Below, piece after piece: positions 20,922-29,294 of a stretch of DNA of 64,000 nucleotides; the first letter of the stretch is position 1; each line of letters begins with the position of its first letter. The position numbers were made by a program, and so were the translations under genes. The stretch lies in the NCBI GenBank assembly GCA_000171835.1, contig ABHC01000003.1, positions 360,354 to 424,353 of the forward strand, given 5' to 3'. The notes beneath the pieces were generated by a model. The model did no database searches. It had not been told where the DNA came from and was given only the letters and a program-made list of their open reading frames with translations. Source of the stretch: an alpha proteobacterium BAL199 (lineage in GTDB: Bacteria > Pseudomonadota > Alphaproteobacteria > Thalassobaculales > Thalassobaculaceae).

Positions 20922-20990
20922 TCAGCGACAGATGTCGGCCGTCGGGTACAGCGCGATGCCGAGCGTGGCGATCGTGCGACGTGCGAACAT
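20922..20990 (-). CDS. Possible 22-residue leader ORF upstream of cysS
   Basis: Minus-strand ATG at 20988-20990 follows GGGAG by 10 bases; the ORF stops with TGA at 20922-20924 and its last residues are Asp-Ile-Cys-Arg. Immediately downstream a GC-rich inverted repeat (CGCGCG-CCCG-CGCGCG within about 20890-20920) precedes the cysS start by some 30 bases. A cysteine codon at the penultimate position before a hairpin and cysS resembles an attenuator leader, but there is no T run and only one Cys codon. Treat as a hypothesis. The rest of 20860-21068 shows nothing else. Confidence 0.3.
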   Translation of the reverse strand: MFARRTIATLGIALYPTADICR

Positions 20991-21068
20991 GGATCGAATA
21001 CTCCCGTCAGGCGGCGTTGCCTGCAGATGAACGATGGTTAGCAGATCGCCGGGTTGCGGTCCACGCCG

Positions 21069-22757
21069 CTATTCCGCTGCGGGACGCAACGCCGGGCGGT
21101 AGACGCCCTGGAACGCGTTGGTCAGCGGGTAGCGGCGGTCACGGCCGAACGAGCGGGCGGTCACCTTCACCCCTGGCGGGGCTTGGCGGCGCTTGTACTC
21201 GGCCCGGTCGAGCATCCGCCAGATCCGCAGCACCGTGTCGGAATCGAAGCCCTTCTCCACGATGGTCGCGATTGGGGATTCGTTCTCGATCAGCTCCATC
21301 AGGATGGCGTCCAGCACCGGATACGGTGGCAGGCTGTCCTCGTCCTTCTGGTCGGGACGCAGCTCAGCCGACGGCGGCTTGGTGATGATCCGCTCCGGCA
21401 TTATCGGTCCGTCGGGGCCGAGCCCGCCAGCCGGCTTGTTGGAATTGCGCCAGCTCGACAGCGCGAAAACCGTCATCTTGTAGACGTCCTTCAGCACCGA
21501 ATAGCCGCCGCACATGTCGCCGTACAGCGTGGCGTAGCCGACCGACATCTCCGACTTGTTGCCGGTCGACAGCACCATGTGGCCGAACTTGTTGGACAAC
21601 GCCATCAGCGTGATGCCGCGCGAGCGCGCCTGCAGGTTTTCCTCGGTGATGTCGGGCTTGGTCCCGGCGAACGCTTCGGACAGCATGCCGTCGAACGCCT
21701 GCATGGCCGGACCGATGTTGATGCTGGAGTACTGCACTCCCATCATCTCCGCCGCCGCCGCCGCGTCCTCCAGGCTGTGGTCCGAGGTATAGGGCGACGG
21801 CATCATCACGCAGCGCACCTTGTCCGGCCCCAGCGCGTCGACGGCGATGGCAGCGCTGATCGCGGAGTCGATGCCGCCGGACATGCCGAGGATCACACCG
21901 GGAAAGCCGTTCTTGGTCACGTAGTCGCGCAAGCCGGTCATCAGCGCGCAGTACAATGATTCCAAGCCTTCCGGCTGCTTGGTGCGCACACCGGTGTCAC
22001 ACGTCCAACCGTCCGGAGTGCGCTTCCAATGGGTGGTTACGACCGCTTCGGTCCAGGCCGGCATCTGCAGTGCCAGCGACCGGTCAGGATTGAGAACGAA
22101 GGACGCGCCGTCGAACACCAACTCGTCCTGGCCGCCGATCTGGTTGAGATAGACCAGCGGCAGCCCGCTCTCCACCACCCGGGCGACCGCGAGTTGGACC
22201 CGTACGTCCGACTTGCCGAGTTCGAACGGCGAGCCGTTCGGAATCAGCAGGATCTCGCCGCCGGTCTCGGCGACGCACTCGACAATGTCAGGCGTCCAAA
22301 TGTCTTCGCAGATCGGCACGCCGATGCGCACGCCGCGCACGTCGATCGGCCCCGGCGGCGGGCCGGCGACGAACACCCGCTTCTCGTCGAACACCCCGTA
22401 ATTCGGCAGGTCGACCTTGTAGCGCGCCGTCACCACCTCGCCGGCGTCCAGCAGCACCATGGCGTTGTACAGCTTGCCGTCGTCCAGCCACGGCGCGCCC
22501 ACCAACACGGCCGGACCACCGTCGCCGGTCTCGCGCGCCAACGCCTCGACCGCGTCGCGGATCTCGGCCACGAACATCGGCTTCAACACCAGATCTTCCG
22601 GCGGGTAACCGCACAGATAGAGTTCCGGCGTCAGAACGACGTCGGCACCCTCGGCCGCCGCCTGGGCGCGAACCCGCCGCAGCTTGTCCAGGTTGCCGGC
22701 AATGTCGCCAACGCGGGGATTGAGCTGCGCGAGCGTGATGGTGAGCGTATCGGTCAT
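21069..22757 (-). CDS. nadE: Glutamine-dependent NAD+ synthetase
   Basis: A 562-residue bifunctional enzyme that makes NAD from deamido-NAD with ammonia from glutamine. The N-terminal nitrilase-type glutaminase domain (about 1-265) has the Glu in TPELYLCGYPPEDL, the Lys in VDLPNYGVFDEKRVF and the Cys in GVPICEDIW. The C-terminal synthetase domain has the PP-loop LGMSGGIDSAISAAIAVDALG, GNKSEMSVGYATLYGDMCGG and a C-terminal region near EYKRRQAPPGVKV. The length is typical for the two-domain form. No strong ribosome site is seen before the ATG. Confidence 0.96.
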   Translation of the reverse strand: MTDTLTITLAQLNPRVGDIAGNLDKLRRVRAQAAAEGADVVLTPELYLCGYPPEDLVLKPMFVAEIRDAVEALARETGDGGPAVLVGAPWLDDGKLYNAMVLLDAGEVVTARYKVDLPNYGVFDEKRVFVAGPPPGPIDVRGVRIGVPICEDIWTPDIVECVAETGGEILLIPNGSPFELGKSDVRVQLAVARVVESGLPLVYLNQIGGQDELVFDGASFVLNPDRSLALQMPAWTEAVVTTHWKRTPDGWTCDTGVRTKQPEGLESLYCALMTGLRDYVTKNGFPGVILGMSGGIDSAISAAIAVDALGPDKVRCVMMPSPYTSDHSLEDAAAAAEMMGVQYSSINIGPAMQAFDGMLSEAFAGTKPDITEENLQARSRGITLMALSNKFGHMVLSTGNKSEMSVGYATLYGDMCGGYSVLKDVYKMTVFALSSWRNSNKPAGGLGPDGPIMPERIITKPPSAELRPDQKDEDSLPPYPVLDAILMELIENESPIATIVEKGFDSDTVLRIWRMLDRAEYKRRQAPPGVKVTARSFGRDRRYPLTNAFQGVYRPALRPAAE

Positions 22758-22829
22758 GTCGGATCACTTAGCGCCGAGTGAGGAGCGGAGCAACTGCGCG
22801 CGGGGAAACGACCCCGTGCGATTTCGTCG

Positions 22830-23147
22830 TCAGCCCTTCTGCTTGGCCTTGATGCCTTCCCAGACGGCGCGGAAATCGTAGGTCGGATAGAATTCGGTGT
22901 CGAAGGCGCCCCAGGCTGATTGCTCGATCGCCAGGTTGACCTCGCGTAGCCGGTGCGCCGGCACCTTCAGGGTGACGACCTGGCCGATGCCCATCATCAC
23001 GTACCAGGACACCACCTCGATGCCTTCCGGCGGGAACTTCTTCCAGAACCCGGCGGCGTCGAGCTTGGCGTTGATCTCCGCCAGATTCTTGTCCTTTTGA
23101 TGCTTCAGCATCACCGTCAGCAGAATCTCGCCCTCACCTGCGCTCAT
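22830..23147 (-). CDS. Conserved-looking protein of unknown function
   Basis: A 105-residue soluble protein that I do not recognise. It has no signal peptide or membrane span. The opening EILLTVMLKHQKDKNLAEINAKLDAAGFW and the later VVTLKVPAHRLREVNLAIEQSAWGAFDTEFYPTYD suggest a small alpha-beta fold, perhaps like dimeric alpha-beta barrel proteins. A good GGGGGAG site lies 7 bases before the ATG. It sits between the TTC38-like gene and nadE, all on the minus strand. Confidence 0.65.
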   Translation of the reverse strand: MSAGEGEILLTVMLKHQKDKNLAEINAKLDAAGFWKKFPPEGIEVVSWYVMMGIGQVVTLKVPAHRLREVNLAIEQSAWGAFDTEFYPTYDFRAVWEGIKAKQKG

Positions 23148-23209
23148 CGTCGCTCTCCCCCAGTCAATTGCCTGTTCGGCGGAAGCTTAACGGGCGGTTG
23201 CGGCGGCTG

Positions 23210-24595
23210 TCACGCCGCCAGCGGCGACTCCGCACGGGCCCAGGCGCGACGGGCCCGCTCCCGGTCACCCTTCAACTCGTGGGCGCGGGCGACGAGGCGC
23301 CAGTTCAGCGGGCTGGATGGCTTGAGCTGGCAGCGTTCGTTGGCCAGCGCCAACGAGAGGGCACCGTCACCGGCCCGCAACGCCGCTTCCACCAGCGTCC
23401 AGGCGATGATGTCGCGCTGGGCGTGGCTGCCGCCAAGCCGGTGGTTCATGTAGCGCACCGGCAGCAGCTGATCGACGCAGGTCCGGTAGTCCTTGGCGGC
23501 GAACGCCTGCAAGGCCCGGCAGAACGGCAGGCCGATCTCCCGGCTCATGGCCACGTTGGCGTCGCCGGCATGCTCCAGGTAGCGCTCGTTGGCCGTCAGC
23601 AGCCGAGCCTGCGCCTCGGTCCGGCCGTCGCCGGCGAACGCCATCATCGCGTGGACATCGTTGAAGGCGTACAGCGTATCGGCGGCGCTCGGCTCCCACT
23701 TGTCGGCAAGGTCCGACCAGCGCGAGCCGACGTCGATGCCGACCAGATTGAGCCGCCACAGCAGCGCCGCCGAATCGAGTTCCTCGTAACGCTCGCCGCC
23801 GACCCCGCCGCCGCGCAGGTTGTTGTCGTAGATCGACATCACCTCGTCGTTGCGGCCGAGGTCGAGCAGGAACAGCGACAGGTGCCACCACAGGTGGTTG
23901 CGGAAGTTGCCGTTCGCCCAGACGTCACGCCGTTCGGTCATGAAGTGCACACCACCGAGCTGCCGGCCCTGCATTTCCATGACATGGGCGACCGCGTGGA
24001 TCGCGTAAGGATGGTCCGGCCGGATTGCCAGGGCGCGGCGGCCGGCTTCCTCGCCGCGGCTGAAATCCCGGTTCTCCTCCAGCCCGAAGGCGTAGAACGC
24101 CAGCACGAACTCGTAGCCGGGCACCGATTCGTCCCACATCGGAAACACCCGGGCCACGCAGTCGCGCTGGCCGACGACGTCGCCCAGCAGCACATCGGTC
24201 AGATGCACCAGCGCCAGCGCCAGAAGGTCGTGCGGCTGGTGCACCAGCCCGGTCTCCCAATGCTGAACCGCGCTATGAAAATCGCCCTCGATCCAGGCCC
24301 GTACCGCGCAGATATGCGCGCGCTCGCGATCGTTCGCCTGGCTCCACAGCGCCTCGGCGGCTTTCACGCTGTCGACCATGGTGCGATAGATCCGGGTCTC
24401 CATCTCCTGGGTCAGCAGGCCGGCACGGAACACATGCCCCATCACGAAGTCCGGATGGGCGGCCAATATCGCGTCAATCCGGCCGATCGGATCGCCGCGA
24501 AACGCCAGCGCCTCGTCCAGGGCCTCGTCGAGCGCCTGCGCGCAGGCGGCGGTGGCGTTCGACAGTGGCAGGCCGCGGCGGTCGGTAACGGTCAT
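23210..24595 (-). CDS. TTC38-like tetratricopeptide repeat protein
   Basis: A 461-residue helical-repeat protein resembling the tetratricopeptide repeat protein 38 family. It has LAAHPDFVMGHVFRAGLL, a HVMEMQGRQLGGVHFMTERRD segment, LWWHLSLFLLDLGRNDEVMSIYD and FNDVHAMMAFAGDGR. Function in bacteria is unknown. ATG 24595 is used; a longer frame from 24712 would read across the divergent promoter region and has an atypical composition. It is divergent from bcp, with 182 bases between the two starts. Confidence 0.8.
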   Translation of the reverse strand: MTVTDRRGLPLSNATAACAQALDEALDEALAFRGDPIGRIDAILAAHPDFVMGHVFRAGLLTQEMETRIYRTMVDSVKAAEALWSQANDRERAHICAVRAWIEGDFHSAVQHWETGLVHQPHDLLALALVHLTDVLLGDVVGQRDCVARVFPMWDESVPGYEFVLAFYAFGLEENRDFSRGEEAGRRALAIRPDHPYAIHAVAHVMEMQGRQLGGVHFMTERRDVWANGNFRNHLWWHLSLFLLDLGRNDEVMSIYDNNLRGGGVGGERYEELDSAALLWRLNLVGIDVGSRWSDLADKWEPSAADTLYAFNDVHAMMAFAGDGRTEAQARLLTANERYLEHAGDANVAMSREIGLPFCRALQAFAAKDYRTCVDQLLPVRYMNHRLGGSHAQRDIIAWTLVEAALRAGDGALSLALANERCQLKPSSPLNWRLVARAHELKGDRERARRAWARAESPLAA

Positions 24596-24777
24596 GGCAT
24601 ACTCGGGGGTCGCTGTGGTCGAGCGCGTGGGCTCGGCTCCCTGCCCAACGAAGGTAAGCGCAATGGGCCTTCGCTTCCAGTCACGTGGACGCGCGTCGGA
24701 CGTGATTGACATCCTGCCATGGAGACCGAACCTACACGCTCAATACTCTCACCCAACAAACCCGGAGATGCCGAGCC

Positions 24778-25242
24778 ATGACCTTGCAGATCGGCGACAA
24801 GGCCCCCGACTTCACGATGCCAGCCGACGGCGGCGGCGAGGTGTCGCTGGCGTCTCTCAAGGGGCGACCGGTGGTGCTGTACTTCTACCCGCGCGACGAC
24901 ACCCCAGGCTGCACCACCGAGGCCTGCGGGTTTCGCGACGCCCTGCCCGATTTCTCCAAGGTCGACGCCGCAATCGTCGGGGTCAGCCGCGACACCGTCG
25001 CCAAGCACGACAAGTTCAAGGCCAAGTACGAGCTGCCGTTCACGCTGGGTTCCGATGAGAGCGGCGCGGTTACCGAGGCCTATGGCGTGTGGGTCGAGAA
25101 GTCGATGTACGGCCGCAAATCGATGGGCATCGAGCGGGCCACCTACCTGATCGACGGCGCCGGCGTGATCCGCGGCGTCTGGCGCAAGGTCAAGGTGAAG
25201 GGCCATGTCGACGAGGTCCTGGCGGCCGTAAAGTTGCTGTAG
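24778..25242 (+). CDS. bcp: Thioredoxin-dependent thiol peroxidase (Bcp/PrxQ)
   Basis: A 154-residue peroxiredoxin that reduces peroxides with a thioredoxin partner. The peroxidatic Cys45 lies in DDTPGCTTEACGF and a resolving cysteine sits five residues later (Cys50), the atypical 2-Cys PrxQ arrangement. The YFYPRDDTPGCTTEAC block and GVWVEKSMYGRKSMGIERATYLID are Bcp signatures. ATG 24778 is preferred over an ATG at 24706 because the family begins MTLQIGDKAPDF; GGAG lies upstream. Confidence 0.95.
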   Translation: MTLQIGDKAPDFTMPADGGGEVSLASLKGRPVVLYFYPRDDTPGCTTEACGFRDALPDFSKVDAAIVGVSRDTVAKHDKFKAKYELPFTLGSDESGAVTEAYGVWVEKSMYGRKSMGIERATYLIDGAGVIRGVWRKVKVKGHVDEVLAAVKLL

Positions 25243-25252
25243 GGCACCGACG

Positions 25253-25591
25253 TTGGCGCGTTCCCCGAAGACACCGCCGATTCCGACCGATCTCCGGGCG
25301 GTAATCGACCGGTTCGAAACCCGCGGGCCCGTCCGAACAAAGGCGATGTTCGGCGGCCACGGCGTGTGGTGCGACGACCGGTTCGTAGCAATCGTCTTCC
25401 ACGGCGTGCTGTATCTGAAGGTCAATGCCGCAACCCGGTCGCTGTTCGTGGCGGCCGGATGCCGACCGTTCCAGATGAGCCTCGATCGGCCGTCACGCCT
25501 CGTGTTCTACACCCTGCCGGCCGATGCCGTCGTTGGTTCCGACGCGCTCGATCTTTGGCTCGACCGGGCGATCGTCGCCGCCTCGCGCTGA
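25253..25591 (+). CDS. TfoX N-terminal domain protein
   Basis: A 112-residue protein with only the TfoX N-terminal domain, without the C-terminal helix-hairpin-helix part of the competence regulator Sxy/TfoX. It shows VRTKAMFGGHGVWCDDRFVAIVFHGVLYLKVN, close to the TfoX-N signature. Role unknown. The start is TTG 25253, 10 bases after the bcp stop, so cotranscription is likely. Its 3' end overlaps the 3' end of the convergent nuclease-like gene by 85 bases. Confidence 0.8.
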   Translation: MARSPKTPPIPTDLRAVIDRFETRGPVRTKAMFGGHGVWCDDRFVAIVFHGVLYLKVNAATRSLFVAAGCRPFQMSLDRPSRLVFYTLPADAVVGSDALDLWLDRAIVAASR

Positions 25592-26283
25592 TCCTGCAGA
25601 GGCACCGAGATGTCCGCCACCACCGGCAGGTGATCGGAAGCCAGCCCGGCCTCACGCACGACCCTGGTCCGGATCACGCGTTCAACCGGCCGGAACCAAA
25701 TCCGGTCGAGCGGAAACACAGGGAACGCGGCCGGATAGGTGCGGTGTCTGGTACCCGCGCCGAGCACCGGAGCCAGACAACGCTCCGAGACCCCGCCAAT
25801 CCGCCAATCATTGATGTCGCCCAGCACCAATGTGTCGATTCGCGGATCGGCATCCAACAGGCGACACAGGGCCCCGACCTGGAGACGCCGTTCGCTCCCG
25901 GTCAGGCCAAGATGCGTGCAGATCACCCGCATCGGTCCACCCGGTGCGTCGAGCACGGCATCGATCGCGCGGCGCGGCTCACGACGCTCGACCGAGATAT
26001 CGACCTTGGTCCAGTGCCGTACCGGAAACCGGCTGAGCAGCATCTGGCCGTAGATGCCTTCGATCCGGCGTTCGACATTCGCCTCGATCGCGTCGGCGCC
26101 GGGCATGGATGCCCGTAGCACGGCAGCACCATCGACTCCGCATTCCGGTCCGACAACTTCCTGGATCGCGGCGATGTCAGGCGAGAGATCGGCGATGATT
26201 CGGCGGACGCGCTCGGGATCGAAGCCGCCGTCCTGGCCGAGAAATCCATGAATGTTCCATGTCAGCACGCGAACCGAGTTCAC
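25507..26283 (-). CDS. Endonuclease/exonuclease/phosphatase (EEP) family protein
   Basis: A 258-residue metal-dependent phosphodiesterase/nuclease-like protein. All EEP motifs are visible: TWNIHGFLG near the start, IQEV, LLSRFPV, CTHLGL, LGDINDW and the closing LASDHLPVVADI with the catalytic His. The GTG start at 26283 overlaps the TGA of the upstream phospholipase D-like gene (GTGA), so it is translationally coupled to a phospholipid enzyme. Such pairs may act on membrane lipids or their head groups. The last 27 or so residues after the domain are encoded antisense to the TfoX-N gene. Confidence 0.88.
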   Translation of the reverse strand: MNSVRVLTWNIHGFLGQDGGFDPERVRRIIADLSPDIAAIQEVVGPECGVDGAAVLRASMPGADAIEANVERRIEGIYGQMLLSRFPVRHWTKVDISVERREPRRAIDAVLDAPGGPMRVICTHLGLTGSERRLQVGALCRLLDADPRIDTLVLGDINDWRIGGVSERCLAPVLGAGTRHRTYPAAFPVFPLDRIWFRPVERVIRTRVVREAGLASDHLPVVADISVPLQDQREAATIARSSQRSSASEPTTASAGRV

Positions 26284-28469
26284 TTCGCCCGCTTCCGCAA
26301 AGGCCCGGCGTAGCGGTTGATCAGCTTCTGCAGCACCACGGACACACCGATCCATCCGGCCAGAAGAAGTACCAGGATGCCGATGTCCTCCGGTCGGCCG
26401 TCGGTCATGACCGTCTGCAGCTGCACGCCCATGAGATTGAACGCAATGATGCCGGGTCCCAATCCAAGCGCCGAGCCAACCGCGAAATCGAGGAACGGCA
26501 CGCGCGCCGCCCCAGCTGCCACGTTGATGAACATGAACGGCGCGATCGGCAGCATCCGCAGGCCGGCGATGCCGACGACGCCGTTGCCGGCGAACATCTG
26601 GATCAGGCGCCCGACCCGCCCGTCGCGCGCTTTCCATATCGAGGGAGACCGTCGCCAGGCAATCCGGCCGATCACATAGCCTGCCAAGGCGGCCACCACC
26701 GAACCGAGCAGCGAATACAGGACCCCTTCCCAGGGCCCGAAAACCATGGCGGTGACCGCGATCAGAACGGTAATCGGGAACACCGTCAGCCCGCCGACAA
26801 GGTACACGCCAACGGTGGCGAGCGGCGCCCATGTCGACGCTGCCACCACGCGCATCGGCCCGACCAGATGATCCAGGCGGGTCCACTCCTCCAGCGGTGA
26901 GTAGCGCCACAGCAGCACCAGCGCCACGACAGCCAATGCCGCGGCAGCTACTGGCCATTTGGAGATCCACCGCCGCCGCGATCGACGGTCAACAAGGCCA
27001 TCCAATGAAATCGCCTCGGGCCAAGGCCGGTCGGGGTCGGCCAGGGTCGCGACGGTGTCCGGCAGAGCGTTGTCCAATTCCGGATCGTCTTCAACGGCAA
27101 CAAACCGACGGGTACCGCTGTTCAAGTCCGCCAACCGCTCCAGGACAGACCCCGGTTTTGTCAGCGCTTCCGCAACCACGTCGGTGGTGGCACCGGTGTG
27201 CTCCGCGATCAGTGAATCACGAATCCGCCGTATAGCGCTGCGGCGCTCCTCGTCACGAGCCAAAATGATGACGTCGCACTCCGAGTCGAAGCCCATCGAT
27301 CGGTTGTTCAGGTTCGAGGAACCGATTCGCAAGCTACGGTCGTCGACGACCATGATCTTGGCGTGAACCTTGATGCGTACCGGCCCGGTCTTGCCGTCGA
27401 TCTCCGGCGAAACCAAGCGGAACCGGTCGCCCAGGCCAGCCCGCCGCAGATGTGCAACAAAACGCATCCGCCCAGCCTGCATGGCACCCTTTTCAAGCCA
27501 GCCACTGTGATCGCCAGGTACAACCGCCAGGACTTCCAGGTCGGGCCGCTGCTTCATGCGGGCGATCAGGGCATCGCGCACCGAATCCGCCGTCAGATAC
27601 TGGTTCTCGATGTAGATGAACCGCTCGGCCTCGCCGATTGCCGCGCGAAACGTCGCCTCGACCTCGCGCACCATCTCGACCGGCTCGCAGGGCGCCCGGG
27701 TCCGGGCGATTGCCACATCGACTTCCCTTAGGTCGGGTTCCAGGTCACGCGGCCACGGATCCGTATCCGCCTGGACCGTGCCGAGGTCATGCCCGGTCGC
27801 CACGCTCCAGCGGCAGCGTGCCACTTCCGCCAGCGCAGCCGCCGCCTCGCCATCGACCAGCAGCTGCAGGTCATGGAATGGCGGATAGGCTTCTCCCTTC
27901 GGATCAACCCTGCGGGCGTCGTCCGGATCATGATCCGAGGTGTCCCAGCGCCGGACGGTCAGGTCCAGCCCGCCGCAGAACGCCACGCTGTCATCGACGA
28001 TCACCATCTTCTCGTGGTGCGATGCACCCACGGGAATCAACCCGTCCACGCATAGAGTGATCTGCGGTGGTGAGGTCCAGCCCAATTGCAGACGCGGCAA
28101 CGGTTCGCGCTCAAGGGCATACAGCAGCGAGTAGTCCCACAGCAGTAGCCGGATCTCGATCTCGGGCCGCCGTTCGGCCAGTTCGCACAGGAACGGCCCC
28201 AGCTCCAGCGGTAGATCGTCGCCCGTGTCCGATGGGTCACTGGCAAGCGGAGTACGACTGTCGATATCCCACCCGACGATGACGATCCGATGTCGGGCGC
28301 GTTTCAGCACCTCCCGAACGGCGCCGAAGTATGCGGAACCGTCGATCAGCACTCGCGCCCGGCGCGCCCGGCAGACGCGCCAAGCCGCTCGTTCCAGGCT
28401 CAGGTCTGGCCCGGCATCTCCTGGGATGGGATGCATGGTGTTCAGGGTCGGCTCCTGTGCGGATGGCAT
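26280..28469 (-). CDS. Phospholipase D-like enzyme fused to a VTT (DedA-like) membrane domain
   Basis: A 729-residue fusion. The N-terminal two-thirds is a phospholipase D/cardiolipin synthase module with two HKD motifs, HHEKMVIVDD and VHAKIMVVDDRSLRIGSSNLNNR. The C-terminal part, from about 490, has five or six membrane spans and the VTT/SNARE-associated motif around GLRMLPIAPFMFINVAAGA. It may make or remodel phospholipids at the membrane and move them across it. ATG 28469 gives the longest frame; an ATG at 28436 with AGGAG further upstream is equally possible. The EEP gene follows with overlap. Confidence 0.9.
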   Translation of the reverse strand: MPSAQEPTLNTMHPIPGDAGPDLSLERAAWRVCRARRARVLIDGSAYFGAVREVLKRARHRIVIVGWDIDSRTPLASDPSDTGDDLPLELGPFLCELAERRPEIEIRLLLWDYSLLYALEREPLPRLQLGWTSPPQITLCVDGLIPVGASHHEKMVIVDDSVAFCGGLDLTVRRWDTSDHDPDDARRVDPKGEAYPPFHDLQLLVDGEAAAALAEVARCRWSVATGHDLGTVQADTDPWPRDLEPDLREVDVAIARTRAPCEPVEMVREVEATFRAAIGEAERFIYIENQYLTADSVRDALIARMKQRPDLEVLAVVPGDHSGWLEKGAMQAGRMRFVAHLRRAGLGDRFRLVSPEIDGKTGPVRIKVHAKIMVVDDRSLRIGSSNLNNRSMGFDSECDVIILARDEERRSAIRRIRDSLIAEHTGATTDVVAEALTKPGSVLERLADLNSGTRRFVAVEDDPELDNALPDTVATLADPDRPWPEAISLDGLVDRRSRRRWISKWPVAAAALAVVALVLLWRYSPLEEWTRLDHLVGPMRVVAASTWAPLATVGVYLVGGLTVFPITVLIAVTAMVFGPWEGVLYSLLGSVVAALAGYVIGRIAWRRSPSIWKARDGRVGRLIQMFAGNGVVGIAGLRMLPIAPFMFINVAAGAARVPFLDFAVGSALGLGPGIIAFNLMGVQLQTVMTDGRPEDIGILVLLLAGWIGVSVVLQKLINRYAGPLRKRAK

Positions 28470-28586
28470 GATGCGAGCGACGAGCCGCCGATACCCTGGG
28501 CATCAGTGACTGTCGCCTAGCCAACGCACGAGCCGGAGCGGCGTTCCCCGATTCTGCCGACGCTGTCGAACCGTCTAACCCGGAAA

Positions 28587-29294
28587 TCAGGCGCTTTCGA
28601 GCAGGATTCGCGTCAATTCATCCGGCGCGTCCACCATGATGTCATGGCCGCAATCGACCACGTGGCAGCGGAAGCGGGAGTCGGCACGCGCCATCTCCAG
28701 CGCGGCGTCGAACGCCGGGTTCGGATACCCGCCGGCGCGGATGTAGACCCGGTCCGCGATCCGGTCGCCGGCACCAGAGAGATGCAGTTTCTCGCTGAAA
28801 CAGCCGATCGGCAGGTCGGTGCACTTGGCGTCGACCCAGGTCCGGTCGGCCGGGTTGACCATGAACGCTTCGGCAGAGGTCGGTGGAATCCGCCAGCCGC
28901 CACCGAGCGCGCGGGCCCGTTCCCGGATCTGTGCATTGGCTTCTGCGGTGCGCAGATCGAACGCCGATTGACCGTGCTTGGGCAGCAGGGCGTCGACGAA
29001 CGCCAGGTTGCGGACCCGGTCGGCCACCCGGTCGGCGGTACCGGTGATCACCATGCCGCCATAGGAATGCCCGACCAGTACGACGTCGCGCAGTTCCTCC
29101 CACTGCAGCAGGCGGGCGATATCCTTGATGTGGGTCTGCAGGCTGATGGTCGGCGTCAGTGTATGCGCACGCTCGGCAAGCCCGGTGAGGGTCGGCGTGA
29201 ACACCGTGTGGCCGGCGGCGCGCAGCCGGTCGGCAACCCGCACCCAGCACCAACCGCCGTGCCACGCACCGTGAACCAGGACATAGGTCGTCAT
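28587..29294 (-). CDS. Alpha/beta hydrolase
   Basis: A 235-residue alpha/beta-fold hydrolase of the esterase/hydroxynitrile-lyase-like branch. The oxyanion region is VLVHGAWHGGWCW, the nucleophile elbow GHSYGGM (Ser), and the catalytic His is in VDCGHDIMVDAPDEL. ATG 29294 has GGGGAG 9 bases ahead and overlaps the stop of the upstream DapA-like gene by four bases. Coupling to that lyase suggests the two act on one pathway, for example ester or amide opening after carbon-carbon cleavage, but the substrate is unknown. Confidence 0.87.
   Translation of the reverse strand: MTTYVLVHGAWHGGWCWVRVADRLRAAGHTVFTPTLTGLAERAHTLTPTISLQTHIKDIARLLQWEELRDVVLVGHSYGGMVITGTADRVADRVRNLAFVDALLPKHGQSAFDLRTAEANAQIRERARALGGGWRIPPTSAEAFMVNPADRTWVDAKCTDLPIGCFSEKLHLSGAGDRIADRVYIRAGGYPNPAFDAALEMARADSRFRCHVVDCGHDIMVDAPDELTRILLESA

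Noticed and set aside
26284..26970. Long N-terminal extension of the EEP gene frame upstream of 26283
   Set aside because: It lies out of frame inside the phospholipase D-VTT gene, has low-complexity Arg/Gly composition, and the GTG at 26283 overlapping the upstream stop gives a family-typical start.
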